NCBI RefSeq assembly: GCF_037893015.1
Contig: NC_133666.1
Span: 3,067,467 to 3,131,466 of the forward strand
Length of the DNA stretch: 64,000 nt
Source: Macrotis lagotis
Lineage: Eukaryota > Chordata > Mammalia > Peramelemorphia > Peramelidae
Direction of reading: 5' to 3'
The notes below the pieces were generated by a model. The model was not told where the DNA came from, ran no database searches, and was given only the letters and a program-made list of their open reading frames with translations. A program made the position numbers and the translations under genes. This document shows positions 1-12,265 of this stretch, piece by piece; position 1 is the stretch's first letter, and the number at the start of each line of letters is the position of its first letter.

Positions 1-409
1 TCTTATCTTAAGTGGGCCCTCACTGCATAAAGATTTCCTACTGCTTTACTCCTCCCTAATTGATGCTCTCTCTTATTCCCCACAGCTACTGTTCCAACTG
101 TTTTCTTTCTTCAAGCCTCCTACACCTCTCCCTTCTCTTACCCCCTCCATAGAATATCTCATTTCATACTTTATTGAGAAAATAAGGGTCATTCACCATT
201 AGCTCCCTCCTGTTTCCTTTTCTACCTCTCAAAACTCCTTTACATGACTTCCATTCTTTTTTCCTTTACTTCATTCTCTGCTGAAGAGCTAGTCCTCCTC
301 CCATCCCCTCCTGTTTCTTTTGACAGACAATCTCCAAAGTCATCCCTCCCCATTATTCCTCTTCATGCTTTCCCTACGTACTGCTTTCTTCCCTGATGGA
401 TGCCTACAA

Positions 410-735
410 AAATGCCCATGTCTACTTTATCCTTGGAAAAAATCCTCACTTGAATCCCATCTGTACCCAGAGAAAGAATTATGGACTTTGAAAAAAGACC
501 AAAGACTATTGCCATCAAATTAGAAAAAAAGGGCGTTATATTATTATAATTTTACTATCTCATGTTTTATTTTTCTTCTTTAAGGATATGATTTCTCTGG
601 CATCACATTCAACTGAGATCAATGTATAAAATGGAACCAATGTAAACACTAACAGAATGCCTTCTGTGGGGGGAGGGAGACAAGAATGGGGGAAAAAAAT
701 TGCAAAACTCAAAATAAATAAACTCTTTCTTTATT
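410..735 (+). mobile_element. L1 3' UTR fragment
   Basis: Only the 3' end of a LINE-1 is present. It runs from the block 'cagagaaagaattatgg' through the T-rich 'tttaaggatatgatttctc' stretch to the terminal 'aactcaaaataaataaa'. The same blocks recur at 3300-3570, 9610-9890, 38210-38480 and 57720-57945, which makes the family assignment secure. There is no coding capacity. The short ORF at 320-523 is not a gene. Confidence 0.85.
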
Positions 736-737
736 TT

Positions 738-1052
738 TTTAGCTTTTTTTGCAAGGCAGTGGGGTTAAGTGGCTTGCCCAAGGCCACACAGCTAGGTAAT
801 TAAGTGTCTGAGGCCAGATTTGAACTCAGGTACTCTTGAATCCAGGACCAGTGCTCTATCCACTGTGCCACCTAGCCACCCCTAAACTCTTTTTTTATAT
901 TTTAGTTTTTTTGCAAGGCAAATGGGGTTAAGTGGCTTGCCCAAGGCCACACAGCTAGGTAATTATTAAGTGTGTGAGGTCAGATTTGAACCCAGGTACT
1001 CCTGACTCCAAGGCCGGTGCTTTATCCACTACACCACCTAGCCGCCCCCTAA
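738..1052 (-). mobile_element. Two adjacent marsupial tRNA-derived SINEs, antisense
   Basis: Two copies lie head to tail, at about 738-884 and 897-1052. Each reads from a T-rich tail ('ttttttgcaaggca') through 'ggttaagtggcttgccc' and 'acacagctaggtaatta' to 'tatccact...ccacctagcc'. Both are on the minus strand. The short direct repeat 'taaactcttt' flanks both copies and suggests successive insertions at the L1 tail. Confidence 0.9.
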
Positions 1053-1473
1053 ACTCTTTCTTTAAAAAAAAAAATTCATCACTTGATCTGACCATGCCCT
1101 TGAGTAATCATCCTATCACTCTCTTCCCTTTTTAAACAAAGTTCTTCTTGACCTCTTTGCAGTGCTGGACTCTGATGACTGCCCCCACCTGCACACGTAC
1201 AGACTCTACCCTCTGGATTTTCATGACCATATTTTCCTCTGGGTTCCTCTCACCTGTCTTTTCTCATCTTCTTCTCATCTATTCTTTCTCAGTCTCCTTA
1301 GGTATATGCACTGCATGTTCCCATTACATATGGGTGTAACCCTCTGCCCTAGGCGTCTTTTCTCTCTCTATACACTCTCTCTTTGACTTCATTAGCCCCT
1401 AAGGGTTTAATGATGCTTCATTTCTCATTTCTGTTCCTTTGCATGGACTTCCTCAAATTCTCTCTTTTTTGTT

Positions 1474-1612
1474 GTTTTTAGGTTTTTTCCGAGGCAAATG
1501 AGGTTAAGTGGCTTGCTCAAGGCCACAGAGCTAGGTCATTATTAAGTGTCTGAGGTCAGATTTGAACTCAGGTCCTCCTGACTGCAGGGCTGGTGCTCTA
1601 TCCACTGCATTC
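1474..1612 (-). mobile_element. Marsupial tRNA-derived SINE, antisense
   Basis: A diverged copy with 'gttttttccgaggcaaatgaggttaagtggc' at the tail end and 'ggtgctctatccactgca' at the head end. The head is slightly truncated and runs into 'ttcctcaaattctct', which also occurs just before the element at about 1450. That is a likely target-site duplication of roughly 15 bp. Confidence 0.88.
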
Positions 1613-2260
1613 CTCAAATTCTCTTAAAACTGCATGGGCACCAAGAGAGTATGCAGTGATGATATGATTGACCTTTCTCTTTTGCCTTTCATGAATTCTC
1701 TGTGGACAGCTTTTATCCTGATCCTCTTGAGCAAAAACACTTAGTTTTTCACCTTGGACATGAGCCAGATATATTTGTACGCAATGTGTACCAATGGCAC
1801 TTCTTATTTAAAAAAAAAATTAGACTTGATTTTCCTACCTAATAGAATTATCCCTGATTATATTATAATTCCTTAAATAATTAAAACAGACTATGATGAA
1901 TTCTGCTACTGACAATAGAATCTCATTCTGGAAATTTTTAATTGGTCTTGCAATTTTAATGCTGCCAATGTAATTTGGAACATAAACTCATTTAGCCCAT
2001 CAGAAAACTCATTGGGAGTGTTTCATTTTGTCGCACTTACATTGAATAATAAAGCTTCCACTATTACACATTCTTTATAAATTCAGCCCCTTGACAAATG
2101 TAGGAACATTGGTTAGTTACCATTACATACCAGATATGGTATTTTAACCTGAATGTAAAATTCTGTTCTTTTAATTTAAGGTGCGATTTCTCTCCATTTT
2201 TGTAGACTTGATTTTGTGAATTCTCATAATGACAATTAAGTAGGTTTGACCTGTTTTATT
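1613..2260. other. No gene recognised
   Basis: AT-rich unique-looking sequence with no convincing ORF, RNA gene or repeat that I can name. Confidence 0.6.
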
Positions 2261-2269
2261 TGTATACCT

Positions 2270-2640
2270 GATCACTGCATCCAGTTCTATCTCATCAATA
2301 ACTCTCATGTACACCCCCTTCTCTCTACTCACAGTCACTAGCCTGCTTCAGTTTTTGATCACATTGCTCACATGGACTATGAATGGCCTCTGAATTGGCC
2401 ATCCTACCTATTCTTGGTCAGCTCCAGTAGAGTCTCTACATAGCTTCCAGAGTGATATTCCTAAATCCCACTACTCTAGTCAGAAAACTCCAGTGGCTCA
2501 TTATTCCTTCTGGCATCAAACTCACTTGATGTTTCAAGCTCTTTACAATCTGACCCTTACTTCCTTCCCATTATGCTCTCTACAATCCAGTCATTCTGGA
2601 TGGCTTGCTATTTCTCATACACACCACACTACATATAGTT
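2270..2640 (+). mobile_element. L2 LINE fragment (ancient)
   Basis: The phrase order 'agtgatattcctaaatccc', 'actccagtggctcattattcc', 'caaactcacttgatgtttcaagctctttacaatctgaccc' is the diverged core of the L2 3' region seen across mammals. Similar fragments occur at 19080, 26760 and 50020. It is non-coding. Confidence 0.6.
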
Positions 2641-2642
2641 GC

Positions 2643-3572
2643 AGATCCATAGTCATATGAAATATTGCTCTAAATCATTACTGATTTGAGAAATGCTAAT
2701 TAAAGTATCTCTGAAGTACCACCTCACAGCTCTCAGACTGGCCAATATGACCAGAAAGGACAATGATCAATGTTGGAAGGGATGTGGGAAATCTGGGACA
2801 CTAATGCATTGTTGGTGGAGCTGTGAACTCATCCAACCTTTCTGGAGAATAATTTTGAATTACGCCCAAAGGGCGACAAAAATGTACATCCCCTTTGATC
2901 CATCAATACCACTATTGGGTCTATACCCTGAAGAGATGATGAAAAAAGGTAAAAACATCACTTGTACAAAAATATTCATAGCAGCCCTGTTTGTGGTGGC
3001 AAAGAATTGGAAATCAAGTAAATGTCCTTCAGTTGGGGAATGGCTTAACAAACTGTGGTATATGTATGTCATGGAACACTATTGCTCTATTAGAAACCAA
3101 GAGGGACAGGAATTCAGGGAAGCCTGGAGGGATTTGCATGAACTGATGCTGAATGAGATGAGCAGAACCATAAAAACACTGTATACCCTAACAGCAACAT
3201 GGGGGCAATGATCAACCCTGATGGACTTGCTCATCCCTTCAGTGCAACAATCAGGGACAATTTGGGGTTGTCTGTGATGGAGAATGCCTTCTGTATCCAG
3301 AGAAAGAATTGGGGAGTTTGAACAAAGACCAAGGACAATTACCTTTAATTTAGGAAAAAAACATTATTTTATTATGTAATTTTGCTATCTCTTATACTTT
3401 ATTTGCCTTCCTTAAGGATCTAATTTCTCTCTCATCACATTCAACTGAGATCAGTGTATACCATGGAAACAATGTAAAGACTAACAGACTGCCTTCCGTG
3501 GGGTGGGGGTAGAAGTGAGGTTAGGGGAAAAACTGTAAAACTCAAAATAAATAAAATCTTTATAAAGAAAAA
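2643..3572 (+). mobile_element. L1 3' end with ORF2 C-terminus, 5'-truncated
   Basis: An open frame at 2693-3211 encodes the C-terminal part of the LINE-1 ORF2 protein. It shows the WKGCGKSGTLMHCWWSCE block (the zinc-knuckle-like Cys region), IPFDPSIPLLGLYPEE and CTKIFIAALFVVAKNWKSSK, then WLNKLWYMYVMEHYCSIRN. About 360 bp of 3' UTR follow and end in 'aactcaaaataaataaaatcttt'. The endonuclease and reverse transcriptase domains are absent, so this is a typical dead 5'-truncated insertion. The open frame makes it fairly young. Confidence 0.93.
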
Positions 3573-3579
3573 GAAATGA

Positions 3580-3740
3580 CCTCTATTGGGGGCAACTAGG
3601 TAGCATAGTGGATAGAGCCCCGGCCCTGGAGTCAGGAGGACCTGAGTTCAAATCTGACCTCAGACATTTAATGACTGCCTGTGTGACCTTGGGCAAATCA
3701 CTTAACCCCATTGCCTTAAATACATTTTTAAAAATGACCC
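3580..3740 (+). mobile_element. Marsupial tRNA-derived SINE
   Basis: Full-length copy from 'gggggcaactaggtagcatagtgg' through 'tggagtcaggaggacctgagttcaaatctgacc' and 'gaccttgggcaaatcacttaacccc' to an A-rich end. It lies directly behind the L1 tail. Confidence 0.92.
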
Positions 3741-3764
3741 CGAAAAAAAGAATGTAAGCTTTTT

Positions 3765-3910
3765 CAATAACCAATAGTCAGTAAACTTTTACTTAGTGTC
3801 TACTGTGTGCTGAAGTACAGTCAAGGACTGTTGTTATACTTTTGTCTTGTTTCTATGGCACTTAGCACATAGTAGGCACTTTAAAAGTTCTTTGACCAAT
3901 TGATGGAAGA
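3765..3910 (+). mobile_element. L2 3' terminal fragment
   Basis: The phrases 'tttacttagtgtctactgtgtgc' and 'cttagcacatagtaggcact' are the diverged 3' end of L2 or a CORE-type repeat. Short and old. Confidence 0.45.
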
Positions 3911-4139
3911 TTGGAAAGAGACTCAGCACTTTTCAATGTGTATAACTTATGTTTTATATTTATTTTACCAGCTCTCATAGGTCTTATTGGATTGAAATCC
4001 CTTAATTATTTTCAGAATCATTGATCTGTGTCCATCTTCTAAGTTGGAATTGGGAATTATATGAATTCTCATCATTTTCTTGATAAGTGGTATATGGGGA
4101 TAGAATTTAAAGTTAAGAAAGAATTATGCAACATTCTCT

Positions 4140-4188
<49 letters not shown>
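4140..4188. repeat. (GT)n microsatellite
   Basis: About 24 uninterrupted GT units. The ORF on the opposite strand (runs of His-Thr) is only a translation of this tract. Confidence 0.97.
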
Positions 4189-4319
4189 TGTTTGATGATG
4201 ACAAAAAATTTTAGATTTTGGCAATGTTTCACTGTTGGAAAGCACTGGAATCACTGCCTAGCACAAATGCATAACTGAAAAAGAATCCTTATTCCCACAC
4301 ACCTGACTTGAGATGTTGT

Positions 4320-4505
4320 GAAATCAGGGTTATATTTGGAGCCAAGAGACCTGAGTTTGAATCCTGACTCCAATATATTGGCTGGGTGCTCCTGAAGGAG
4401 TCATTTAGCTTCTTTGAACCTCAATTCCTCTGTCAAAAATAGATAAGTCAAACTCCTTCACAGGGTTCTTGTGAGGAAAACACTTTATAAATACGAGATT
4501 TTCTA
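4320..4505 (+). mobile_element. MIR SINE
   Basis: MIR features in order: 'gagacctgagtttgaatcctgactcc', 'cctcaattcctctgtcaaaaat', 'cagggttcttgtgaggaaa', 'actttataaa'. Ancient and non-coding. Confidence 0.75.
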
Positions 4506-5094
4506 TTCAGACTTCTCTTTTGAGAGCTAGAACTTGAAACCCAGAGAGGGAAAGTGTCCTGTCTGAGATCACATAGCTGGTTATTGGCAGAGCTAGAAGA
4601 CTCATTTGTCCTTAGGATAGCATTTGCCCCTCTGTATCTTCTCTATGACAATTCTGTTAGATATCCCATGAGAAGGGAAAGGTTAATAAACTATGTTGGA
4701 TATCTCTTTATTACTATGTAGTGGATCTGGGCATAGAGTAGGGGGTCTGTGATTTTATTGGATCTCTCAGGGAAGAACTTCTACCAAAGGGAGAAATGTC
4801 CTCAGTGAGAAATGTCTACCACTGTAAGCCAGCCTGTCTTCTACAACTGCAGCTTTAAGGAGTTGCCTAGACCACTGGTCACTTAAGGATTTTGTCCAAG
4901 CTCACAGAGTCCTCATGTGACAGAAGCCCTGACTTTGCTGGCTCGAAGGTCCCCTATTCATTCACCATACCACACTGCCTTAAGGAGTCTATGTGTAACA
5001 CATGCATAGTATCCACATCCCTTGTTGATAGTTAAAAAATACCTCACATAATCAATTATCCTCCTATAATACTTGTTTAGTTTTGGTACTTCAG

Positions 5095-5290
5095 TTTAAA
5101 AAGGACTGAGGGGATGGAAAGTGTTCAGAGGAAGGTCCACAGGGTGGGGAGTTGCCATTAGTTTAAGACATAGGACAACTTTCTCTAAGTTGGAGGCCTT
5201 CAAGCAGAGGCCGGAAAACCATTTGTCTTTTATATCACAATGGGGATTCCATTTGTCTAGGCTTGGAATGGATGACCATTGATGTCAGCC
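5095..5290 (+). mobile_element. CR1/L3-like LINE 3' fragment
   Basis: 'aaaggactgaggggatg', 'gtctaggcttggaatggatgacc' and 'ggaggccttcaagcagaggccgg' match the general form of the mammalian CR1/L3 3' region ('gaggtcttcaagcagaggctgg'). The assignment is from memory of the family. Confidence 0.45.
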
Positions 5291-7130
5291 CAACTCTCAT
5301 GCTTCTGAAAGCCTATGAAATTCTTCCTCCAATGCCTCTTTGTGCTGTGGAGCTAGCCCTGGCTTGTGAAAGAGGTTTCAAGTGCAGGTCTAGTGATGGA
5401 CTGGATGCCTACTACCTGAGGACTGCTCTAAGTTCCGAGAGGCTTACGTTGACCATGAGATCAGGGAAGCTGGGGTCATGACAACTCTTCAAGATCAGCT
5501 CTGGAATTGTAAAGGGGCTGTGATTTCCATCAGTTCTGGGAATCCTCACTACAGTGAATTCATATTTCTTTGGGGTAGTGAAGGAATGAAGTATAGTAAA
5601 TTATACAATAGCTAAGATTTTGAATGAAAATAGCTGAAATAAATTCTGAACTCCCTGTGTAGTGTATCATGTTAGTTAGTAGACTTGGAACCTGAGTTAA
5701 ATTGAAAGGAGGAATGAAAAGGTTTATAGTTTTCTCTTTCTGTTCTTGGTCTCCTATGACTTTCTTATTTAATAGTCACCACATGGCCCTCTATTATATT
5801 GGATTTTTAAAACTCTTCAAGTTCAAAGACCATCAGCAGCCAACAATTCCCACAGAATTTTTCTGGAAGATATATAGACCATTATCATGGATGCCCAAGA
5901 CAGATTTCTTCATTTGTTCAAATGAAGTGAAAATCCAAAGAGTGGTGTTTCACTCTAATGCTATCCTCCGGGCTCCTATTAAGAGGTGAAGCAGGGTTAT
6001 AAAGAGCTTCCTTGGGTCTTTACACTAATACTTACCCTTCAAGGTAGACAACCCTAGACCCAATTCCTCACTTGTCTCAGCAAGGCCTTATAATATTAAC
6101 TAGCCCTAGATGCTACATTTTCTTCCAAGGTAGGTTGATTTTCCTCATTTTTCCACTGTATAACTCAACATGGACCCTTGGGTTGCTATTATAGATAAAA
6201 TGTCTTGTTTATCCATTGACTTTTGCTTCCTCAAGAGCTATTCCATCAATTTGTGGAATATCCAGACCCTCTCTCTTTTTCCTTTTCTTTCTGCTGACCA
6301 TTGAGTTCTTTTGTTTCTCATTAGCATTTCTGCTCCAGCACTATTTGCCACCCCTTTTTACTCCCTAAATTGCTTTGACCTTGTCAGAATACATATTAGA
6401 GAAACTACTTCCTCTCTCTTGACCTAGGCAGCTACATAACATTGTGTAATTGAGCCAACTTCCAAAAATGACCCATGTCAGACATACTTGCTCATCTGCC
6501 ATGGACCTTACTTGGGGGACCCCAGAACCAAGCTGCCCAGGAAAACATTTTTGACTTTCAAGAGTCCACAATCTCACTACAGCAGGAATCTACCATACAA
6601 AATGTACTAATCCTAGAAGAAATAGAGCTGACCTTTTAGATCTGGACCCCAGGACTATCAAAGCCTTCCTACTGCCTTATGTCAACTGGGAGGTCCCAGC
6701 CTGGCTGGGTCTCCTTGATATTCTTGATCTACTCAGAGCAAATTGGGATTCAGGCCCTGCTCCAAGATGAACCTAGATTCTGGATTTTCTTGGATTTCAG
6801 GCTCTGGACACTATCTCAACCCAATTCTTGGGCCAAACTTACATTTAGTTTCGTCACTCTCAGCCATGATAAAAGTGGCTTTGGTATTTAACCCCAGGAC
6901 AGGACAGCACCTTAGTCATTTTCCTTCCCACTTTTACCCTTCCCACCATCCCACCTTGCATGGTCTAAGATTTACAGCAGGAGATTAAAACACCTAAGAA
7001 ACCACAATGAATAAAGAATGTTTTTGGCAATGGCAGCAACCATCCCAAAACACTGGAGAAGTAAGTGTTTCTAGAAAGCCTGTGACTCCATTATAAATTA
7101 AGTTGGATTTTATCAGAAGTTTTTTTTTTC
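5291..7130. other. No gene recognised
   Basis: Unique-looking sequence without splice-framed coding similarity that I recognise. ORFs of 60-95 codons (for example 5702-5989) have no family resemblance and occur at chance length. Confidence 0.55.
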
Positions 7131-7134
7131 AATA

Positions 7135-7300
7135 CTTGGAAGGTAGGTGCTATTATTAATCTCTATTTTACAGTTGAGGAAATTGAAGTTAAATATCTTA
7201 TCCAAGGTCACAAAGCTTAATAAGTAGCTAGGGGTGGGTCTGAAATCAGGTCTTCCAGACTCTGGGTCTGGCTCCACTCACTATACCACTTAGTTGTCTC
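7135..7300 (-). mobile_element. MIR SINE, antisense
   Basis: 'ttattaatctctattttacagttgaggaaattgaag', 'caaggtcacaaagctt' and 'ggtcttccagactctgggtctgg...ctataccact' are the reverse complement of MIR. Confidence 0.75.
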
Positions 7301-7361
7301 ATATATTTGTATTGGGTGTCCCCCATATCTGGAATGTTCTTCCTCCTCACCTTCACCTTTT

Positions 7362-7508
7362 TTTAGGTTTTTGCCAGGCAATGGGGGCTAAGTGGCTTAC
7401 CCAAGGCCACACAGCTAGGTAATTATTAAGTGTCTGAGACCGGATTTGAACTTAGGTCCTCCTGACTCTAGGACCAGTGCTCTATCCACTGCACCACCTA
7501 GCCTCCCC
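7362..7508 (-). mobile_element. Marsupial tRNA-derived SINE, antisense
   Basis: From 'ttttttaggtttttgccaggcaatggggg' to 'gctctatccactgcaccacctagcc'. The repeat 'caccttcaccttt' stands immediately before and after the element (near 7346 and 7511), a clear target-site duplication. Confidence 0.93.
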
Positions 7509-8044
7509 ATCACCTTCACCTTTTGAAAGCCTTGGCTTCTCAGCTCAAACATCACCTTCCAGAAAAAAAATGGCTGTATTTTAGAGTACAAAATTCTCAT
7601 AAGCACATGCAGAGAAGCAGAAATATTAAATACATCTTTTTTGAACCACAATATAATAAAAATAGTATCTAATAAAAGATCACAAAAGAACTAGAAACCA
7701 AATAACTTCATCCTAAAGAATGAACAAATCAAAGAATATATCATATAAACAGTAAATTTCATTAAAGCTGATCACAGTGAGATACCAATATTTTAGAGAT
7801 ATAACCAAAATAATCCTTAAGAGAAAATATCTCTAAACACTTCCATTAATAAAAGAGAAACAGAGCAGATCCATGAATTGGTTCAATAATTAACTTTTTT
7901 TTATAAACCTAAAAAACCCCAAAAGTTAAGAGCCCCCAAGAAAACAAAAAACATCAGAATCTTGAAAATCAAAGAAGAAATTAACAACATTGAAAGGGAA
8001 AAAGGGAATTAAAAAATTAAAATAGGAAGTATTTTTTCAAAAAT

Positions 8045-8695
8045 GTAAAACAAGTCCAGTCATTCTGGAGAACCAGCTGGAACTATGCTCAAAAGACTGT
8101 AAAATTGTAAATACCGTTTGACACAGCACGACAACCACTAGGTCTGTATCCCAGATTGTTCAAAGAAAAATGAAGAACTATATTTTCAAAAATAGTTGTA
8201 GCAACTCCTTGTGGGGGGGGCAAAGATCTGTAATTTAAGGGGATTCCCACCAACTGGGGAATGGCAAAACAAGTTGTGATATATGGTTGTGATGGAATAT
8301 TATTGGACTATAAAAATGGTGAGGGGAATGGCTTCAGAAGACATTGGGGAGACTTCTATGAACACAGCAATGTGGAGTAAGCAGAACAGGAGAACACTGT
8401 ACACAGAAACAGCAACTTCGTAATAAGGATCAATTGTGAGACTTAATTAATTAATTAATTATATAATGGACCACAACAATTACCAAGGACTCATGGTAAA
8501 GAATGCTATCCACCTACAATGACAGGTTGAAGCCTGTTTTCTTTGACTTTTAATTTATTTTTGCAAAAGATAATGTGGAAATACATTTTACATGACTTCT
8601 CTGGTATGATGGGTATCAAATTGCTTGCCTTCTTAATGCATGGGGTAGGAGGTGAAGGTACTAGGAGAATTTGAAATTGAAAATAATTTTTAAAA
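8045..8695 (+). mobile_element. L1 3' fragment nested in older L1
   Basis: ORF2 C-terminal text ('ccagtcattctggagaacc', 'ggggattcccaccaactggggaatgg') and a 3' UTR ending 'gaaattgaaaataattttt' interrupt the ORF2 linker of the host L1, which resumes at about 8696. The 3' end resembles that of the copy at 60741-61965, an older subfamily than those ending 'ctcaaaataaataaa'. No clear target-site duplication was seen. Confidence 0.7.
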
Positions 8696-9325
8696 GAAGA
8701 CTTTGGGGAAAAATCACTAAATTAAATCATTAGATAATTTGACTTTTTGGGAAAAAAAGAAAACTAAATTAGCAATATCAAAAATGAAAAAGCTGAATTC
8801 ATAGGCAAGGAGAAGAAATAAATTATTAGAAATTATTTTCTCCAATTATTAGTCATTAAAACTGAAAATCTAAATGAAATGGATGAATATAAAAATATTT
8901 AATGATCAGATTAACAGAACAAAACATAGAAGGCTTAATTAACCCAATCTTAGAAAAAGAATTTGAACAAATCATAAATGAACTCCCAATAGGGGGGAAA
9001 AACAGTACCAGATGGATCTGCAATGGAACTCTATCAAATGTTTAAAAAACCAATTCATTGGAATGTTACATAAACTGGAAAAATAAGAAAAGAAGGGGTT
9101 CTACCAAATTCCTTCAATGATACAAATTTGTTGTTGATACTTAAACCAGGGAGAGTGGTCCAATAACACTAATGATGATCAATGCAAACTTTTTCATTAA
9201 AATATCAGTAAAGAGAATATAGCAATATATCAGAAAGATTATAGTCTGTGATGAGATTGGATTCATACCAGTAATGCACAGTTGATTCAATATTAGCAAA
9301 TGCATAAATATAACTGGCTATCTTA

Positions 9326-9905
9326 ATTGGAAGTCAAGTAAATGTCCTTCATTTGGGGAATGGCTTAGCAAACTGTGGCCTATGTATGTCATGGAACACT
9401 ATTGTTCTATTAGAAACCAGGAGGGACGGGAATTCAGGGAAGCCTGGAGGGGTTTGCATGAACGGATAGTGAGTGAGATGAGCAGAACCAGAAAAACACT
9501 GAACACCCTAACAGCAACATGGGGGTGATAATCAACCTTGATGGACTTGCTCATTCCATCAATGCAATAATCAGGCACAATTTGGGGCTGTCAGCAATGG
9601 AGAATTCCATCTGTATCCAGAGGAAGAACTGTGGAGTTTGAACAAAGACCAAGGACTATTAAGTTTAATTTAGGAAAAAAAAAACCTGATATCTTATTGT
9701 CTGATCTTGCTATCTCTTATACTTTATTTCTTCCTTGAGGATGTGATTTCTCTCTCATCACATTCAATTTGGATCAATGTTCACCATGGAAACAATGTAA
9801 AGACTGGCAAATTGCCTTCTGTGGGGGAGTGGGGGGAGGGAAGTAAGCTTAGGGGGAAAAACTCAAAATAAATAAAATCTTTAATAAAAAAAGTACAAGA
9901 AAAAA
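9326..9905 (+). mobile_element. Young L1 3' fragment with target-site duplication
   Basis: A 5'-truncated L1 tail starts in the ORF2 segment 'attggaagtcaagtaaatg' and ends 'ctcaaaataaataaaatctttaataaaaaa'. It is flanked by 'ataactggctatctta' (9310-9325) and 'ataactggctgtctta' (9906-9921). These 16-bp duplications differ at one base. The host on both sides is the older L1 at 7580-12265. Confidence 0.93.
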
Positions 9906-10064
9906 ATAACTGGCTGTCTTAACAATAATAACAAAAATAAGATGATTATATCAACTGAAAAAGCTTTGGATAAGATGCCGAAAAATTAGACAACATAGGA
10001 ATAACTGGTTTTTTCTCTAACATGATATGCAGTATTTATCTAAAACTAAGAAATGATATGATCT

Positions 10065-10259
10065 GTGATGGAGATAAGAGACCTGTCCAGTAAGACGATA
10101 AAGATTATCACCATTCTCATCATTCTTACCTTCACTCTTGTGCCAGAAATGCTGACTATTAGGATAAGACAAGGAAGAGGAGCTGAGGTAAATAATATGC
10201 TTAGTCTTCTTTACTTATATAGAAAAATGGTAAGAAAAGATGATTTATCACTTTTGTGA
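10065..10259 (+). other. Chance ORF inside L1
   Basis: A 64-codon ORF in decayed L1 RT sequence. 'cttaccttcactcttgtgccagaaatgctgactattaggataagacaaggaagaggag' corresponds to ORF2 text before the RLRQGC-type region. It is not an independent gene. Confidence 0.6.
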
Positions 10260-11042
10260 AAGATACAATAGTTTGCTTATTAACAACTGTAGCAAAGTTA
10301 TAGGATCTAAAATAAAACCACACTAACCCTCAGTTTCTTTATATTACTAACAAATTCTTTAAATTGCTACCAAAATTACTAACAGTAAGAGATAGAGATA
10401 TTCAATTTTAAATGATTACAAAAAGTATAAAATGCTTTGGTGTCTACTTGCCAAAAACACCCACAAGAACTATATGAATACCAAACTATGGAACACTTTC
10501 TCTACAAATAAAGACATCATTATAACTGGAGAGATATTAATTGTTCATGGAAAGACTGGACCAATATAATCCAAATGACAACATTACCTAAATGAATTTA
10601 CTTATTCAGTGAACAAATAATAACAAAATTCATCTGAAGTATCAGAAGACCAAGAATCTCAAGGGTAATAGTGACAGTAGGGGGAAATGTGAGAATAAAG
10701 GGAAACAGATCTCAGACCATATTACAAAATAGAAATCAAGACGATTTGATATTGGTTAAGAAATGGAGGGTCGCTTAGTGCATAAAATTATGCTGACAAT
10801 ATATAAACACAAACAATTAGAGTAGCTTAGTGTTTGACAAACCAAAAGAAAACTGGAAGTCAAGCGAAAAGGAACTAGGTGTAGACCCACATGCCATGCC
10901 ATATACCAAATTCTCAATGAATATATGACTTAAACATAAAGGATCAGATTATAAATAAATTAGAGATGCAAGGAATAAAGTACGTGTCAGATCTTTGAAT
11001 AAGAGAAAGCTTTAATGGTTAAATTAAGAATCAGGATCAGAT

Positions 11043-11216
11043 TGGGAAGATAGGTGGTGCAGTAACTACAGCACTGGCCCTGGAGTCAGGAGTACCTGAT
11101 TTCAAATCCGGCCTCAGATACTTAATAATTACATAGCTGGGTGGCCTTGGGTAAGCCACTTAACCCCATTTGCCACTTAACTCCATTGCCTTGCAAAAAC
11201 TAAAAAAGCAAAAAAA
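11043..11216 (+). mobile_element. Marsupial tRNA-derived SINE
   Basis: 'aagataggtggtgcagt', 'ctggccctggagtcaggagtacc' and 'ttgggtaagccacttaacccc', then an A-rich tail. It carries a short internal duplication of 'cttaaccccattgcc'. The phrase 'aagaatcaggatcaga' at 11026 recurs at 11217 after the tail, a 15-16 bp target-site duplication. Confidence 0.92.
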
Positions 11217-12265
11217 AAGAATCAGGATCAGAGAAGGTAAAATGGAGAATTCGATTACATAAAATTAAAAATTGTTTCGACACATACAAAACCCATGTTT
11301 TGTTGGAATTAGAGTTAGAAAAGAAGTAAGCAAATGAATAACTCTTCCTAGCAAATTTCTCTGATATGGAACTCATTTCTAAGATGTAAAGGGATTTGAT
11401 CTGAAGATTCATTTCTCAATTGAAAAGGTCAAAGGATATGAACAGGTAGTTTTCAGAGGAAGAATCAAGCTATCAATATCCATGTTTAAAATTCTCTAAA
11501 TCACTAATAATTAGAGAAATGCAAAGTAAAACAACTCATATCTATCAGATTAGCAAAAATGACCCAAAAAAGGAAAATGTTGAAAGGGTTATCAGTAAAC
11601 AGTACATTAATGCACTGTTAGTGGACCTGTGAACTGCTCCAGCCATTCTGGAAAACAAATAAGAACTATGCCCAAATAGTTAATGAATTATTTATACTTT
11701 TTGACCAAAGAAATCAAAGAAAGACTTATGCATACCAAAAAGATTTTTCTGAACTATTTTTATAGTGGCCAAGAACTGGAAACTGAGGAGACACCCATTT
11801 ATTTGGGAATGGCTGAAGAAGTTATGATACATGGATATGATGGGATGCTTTTGTTTTTTGAGAAATGGTTTCAGAGAAACCTGGAAACACTTGTATGAAC
11901 TGATGCAGAGTAAAGTGAGTAGAATAACTAATACAATTACAAGAATATTGTACAAATGAACTATTTTATAAAACTTGGAAATGGAAATTATAAGCAGTGT
12001 AATGGACAGTCACAATTACAGAGAACTCATGATCACACATTTTACCCACCTCCTGAGAGAGAATTGATGGCTTTAGGGTGATTGGTACATATTTCTGGGG
12101 AGGAGGCATGGTCAATGAGAGATTTGTTCTGCTTGACTATAAATGTTTGGAACAAATTTTGTTTTTCTTGCTTTCTTAGTGAGGGGCAGATGAGAAGGTG
12201 GGAGTGAGAGAAAGTAGATTTTCATTGGTTAAAAAAGCCAATTTAAGTTTTAAAAAACTAATATA

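Larger units (their letters stand above)
7580..12265 (+). mobile_element. Old L1 (ORF2 and 3' UTR), interrupted by nested insertions
   Basis: Reading left to right, the sequence follows LINE-1 ORF2. Endonuclease-proximal text lies at 7660-8040. The linker before the reverse transcriptase is at 8700-8990. RT-region text ('ctcccaata...aaaacagtaccagatgg') follows near 8980, and the RT C-terminal and Cys regions run from 9925 to 11950. A non-conserved 3' UTR ends near 12260. Reading frames are heavily broken, so it is old. Three younger elements sit inside it: L1 tails at 8045-8695 and 9326-9905, and a SINE at 11043-11216. Joining across these gaps gives one continuous ancestral element. Confidence 0.8.
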
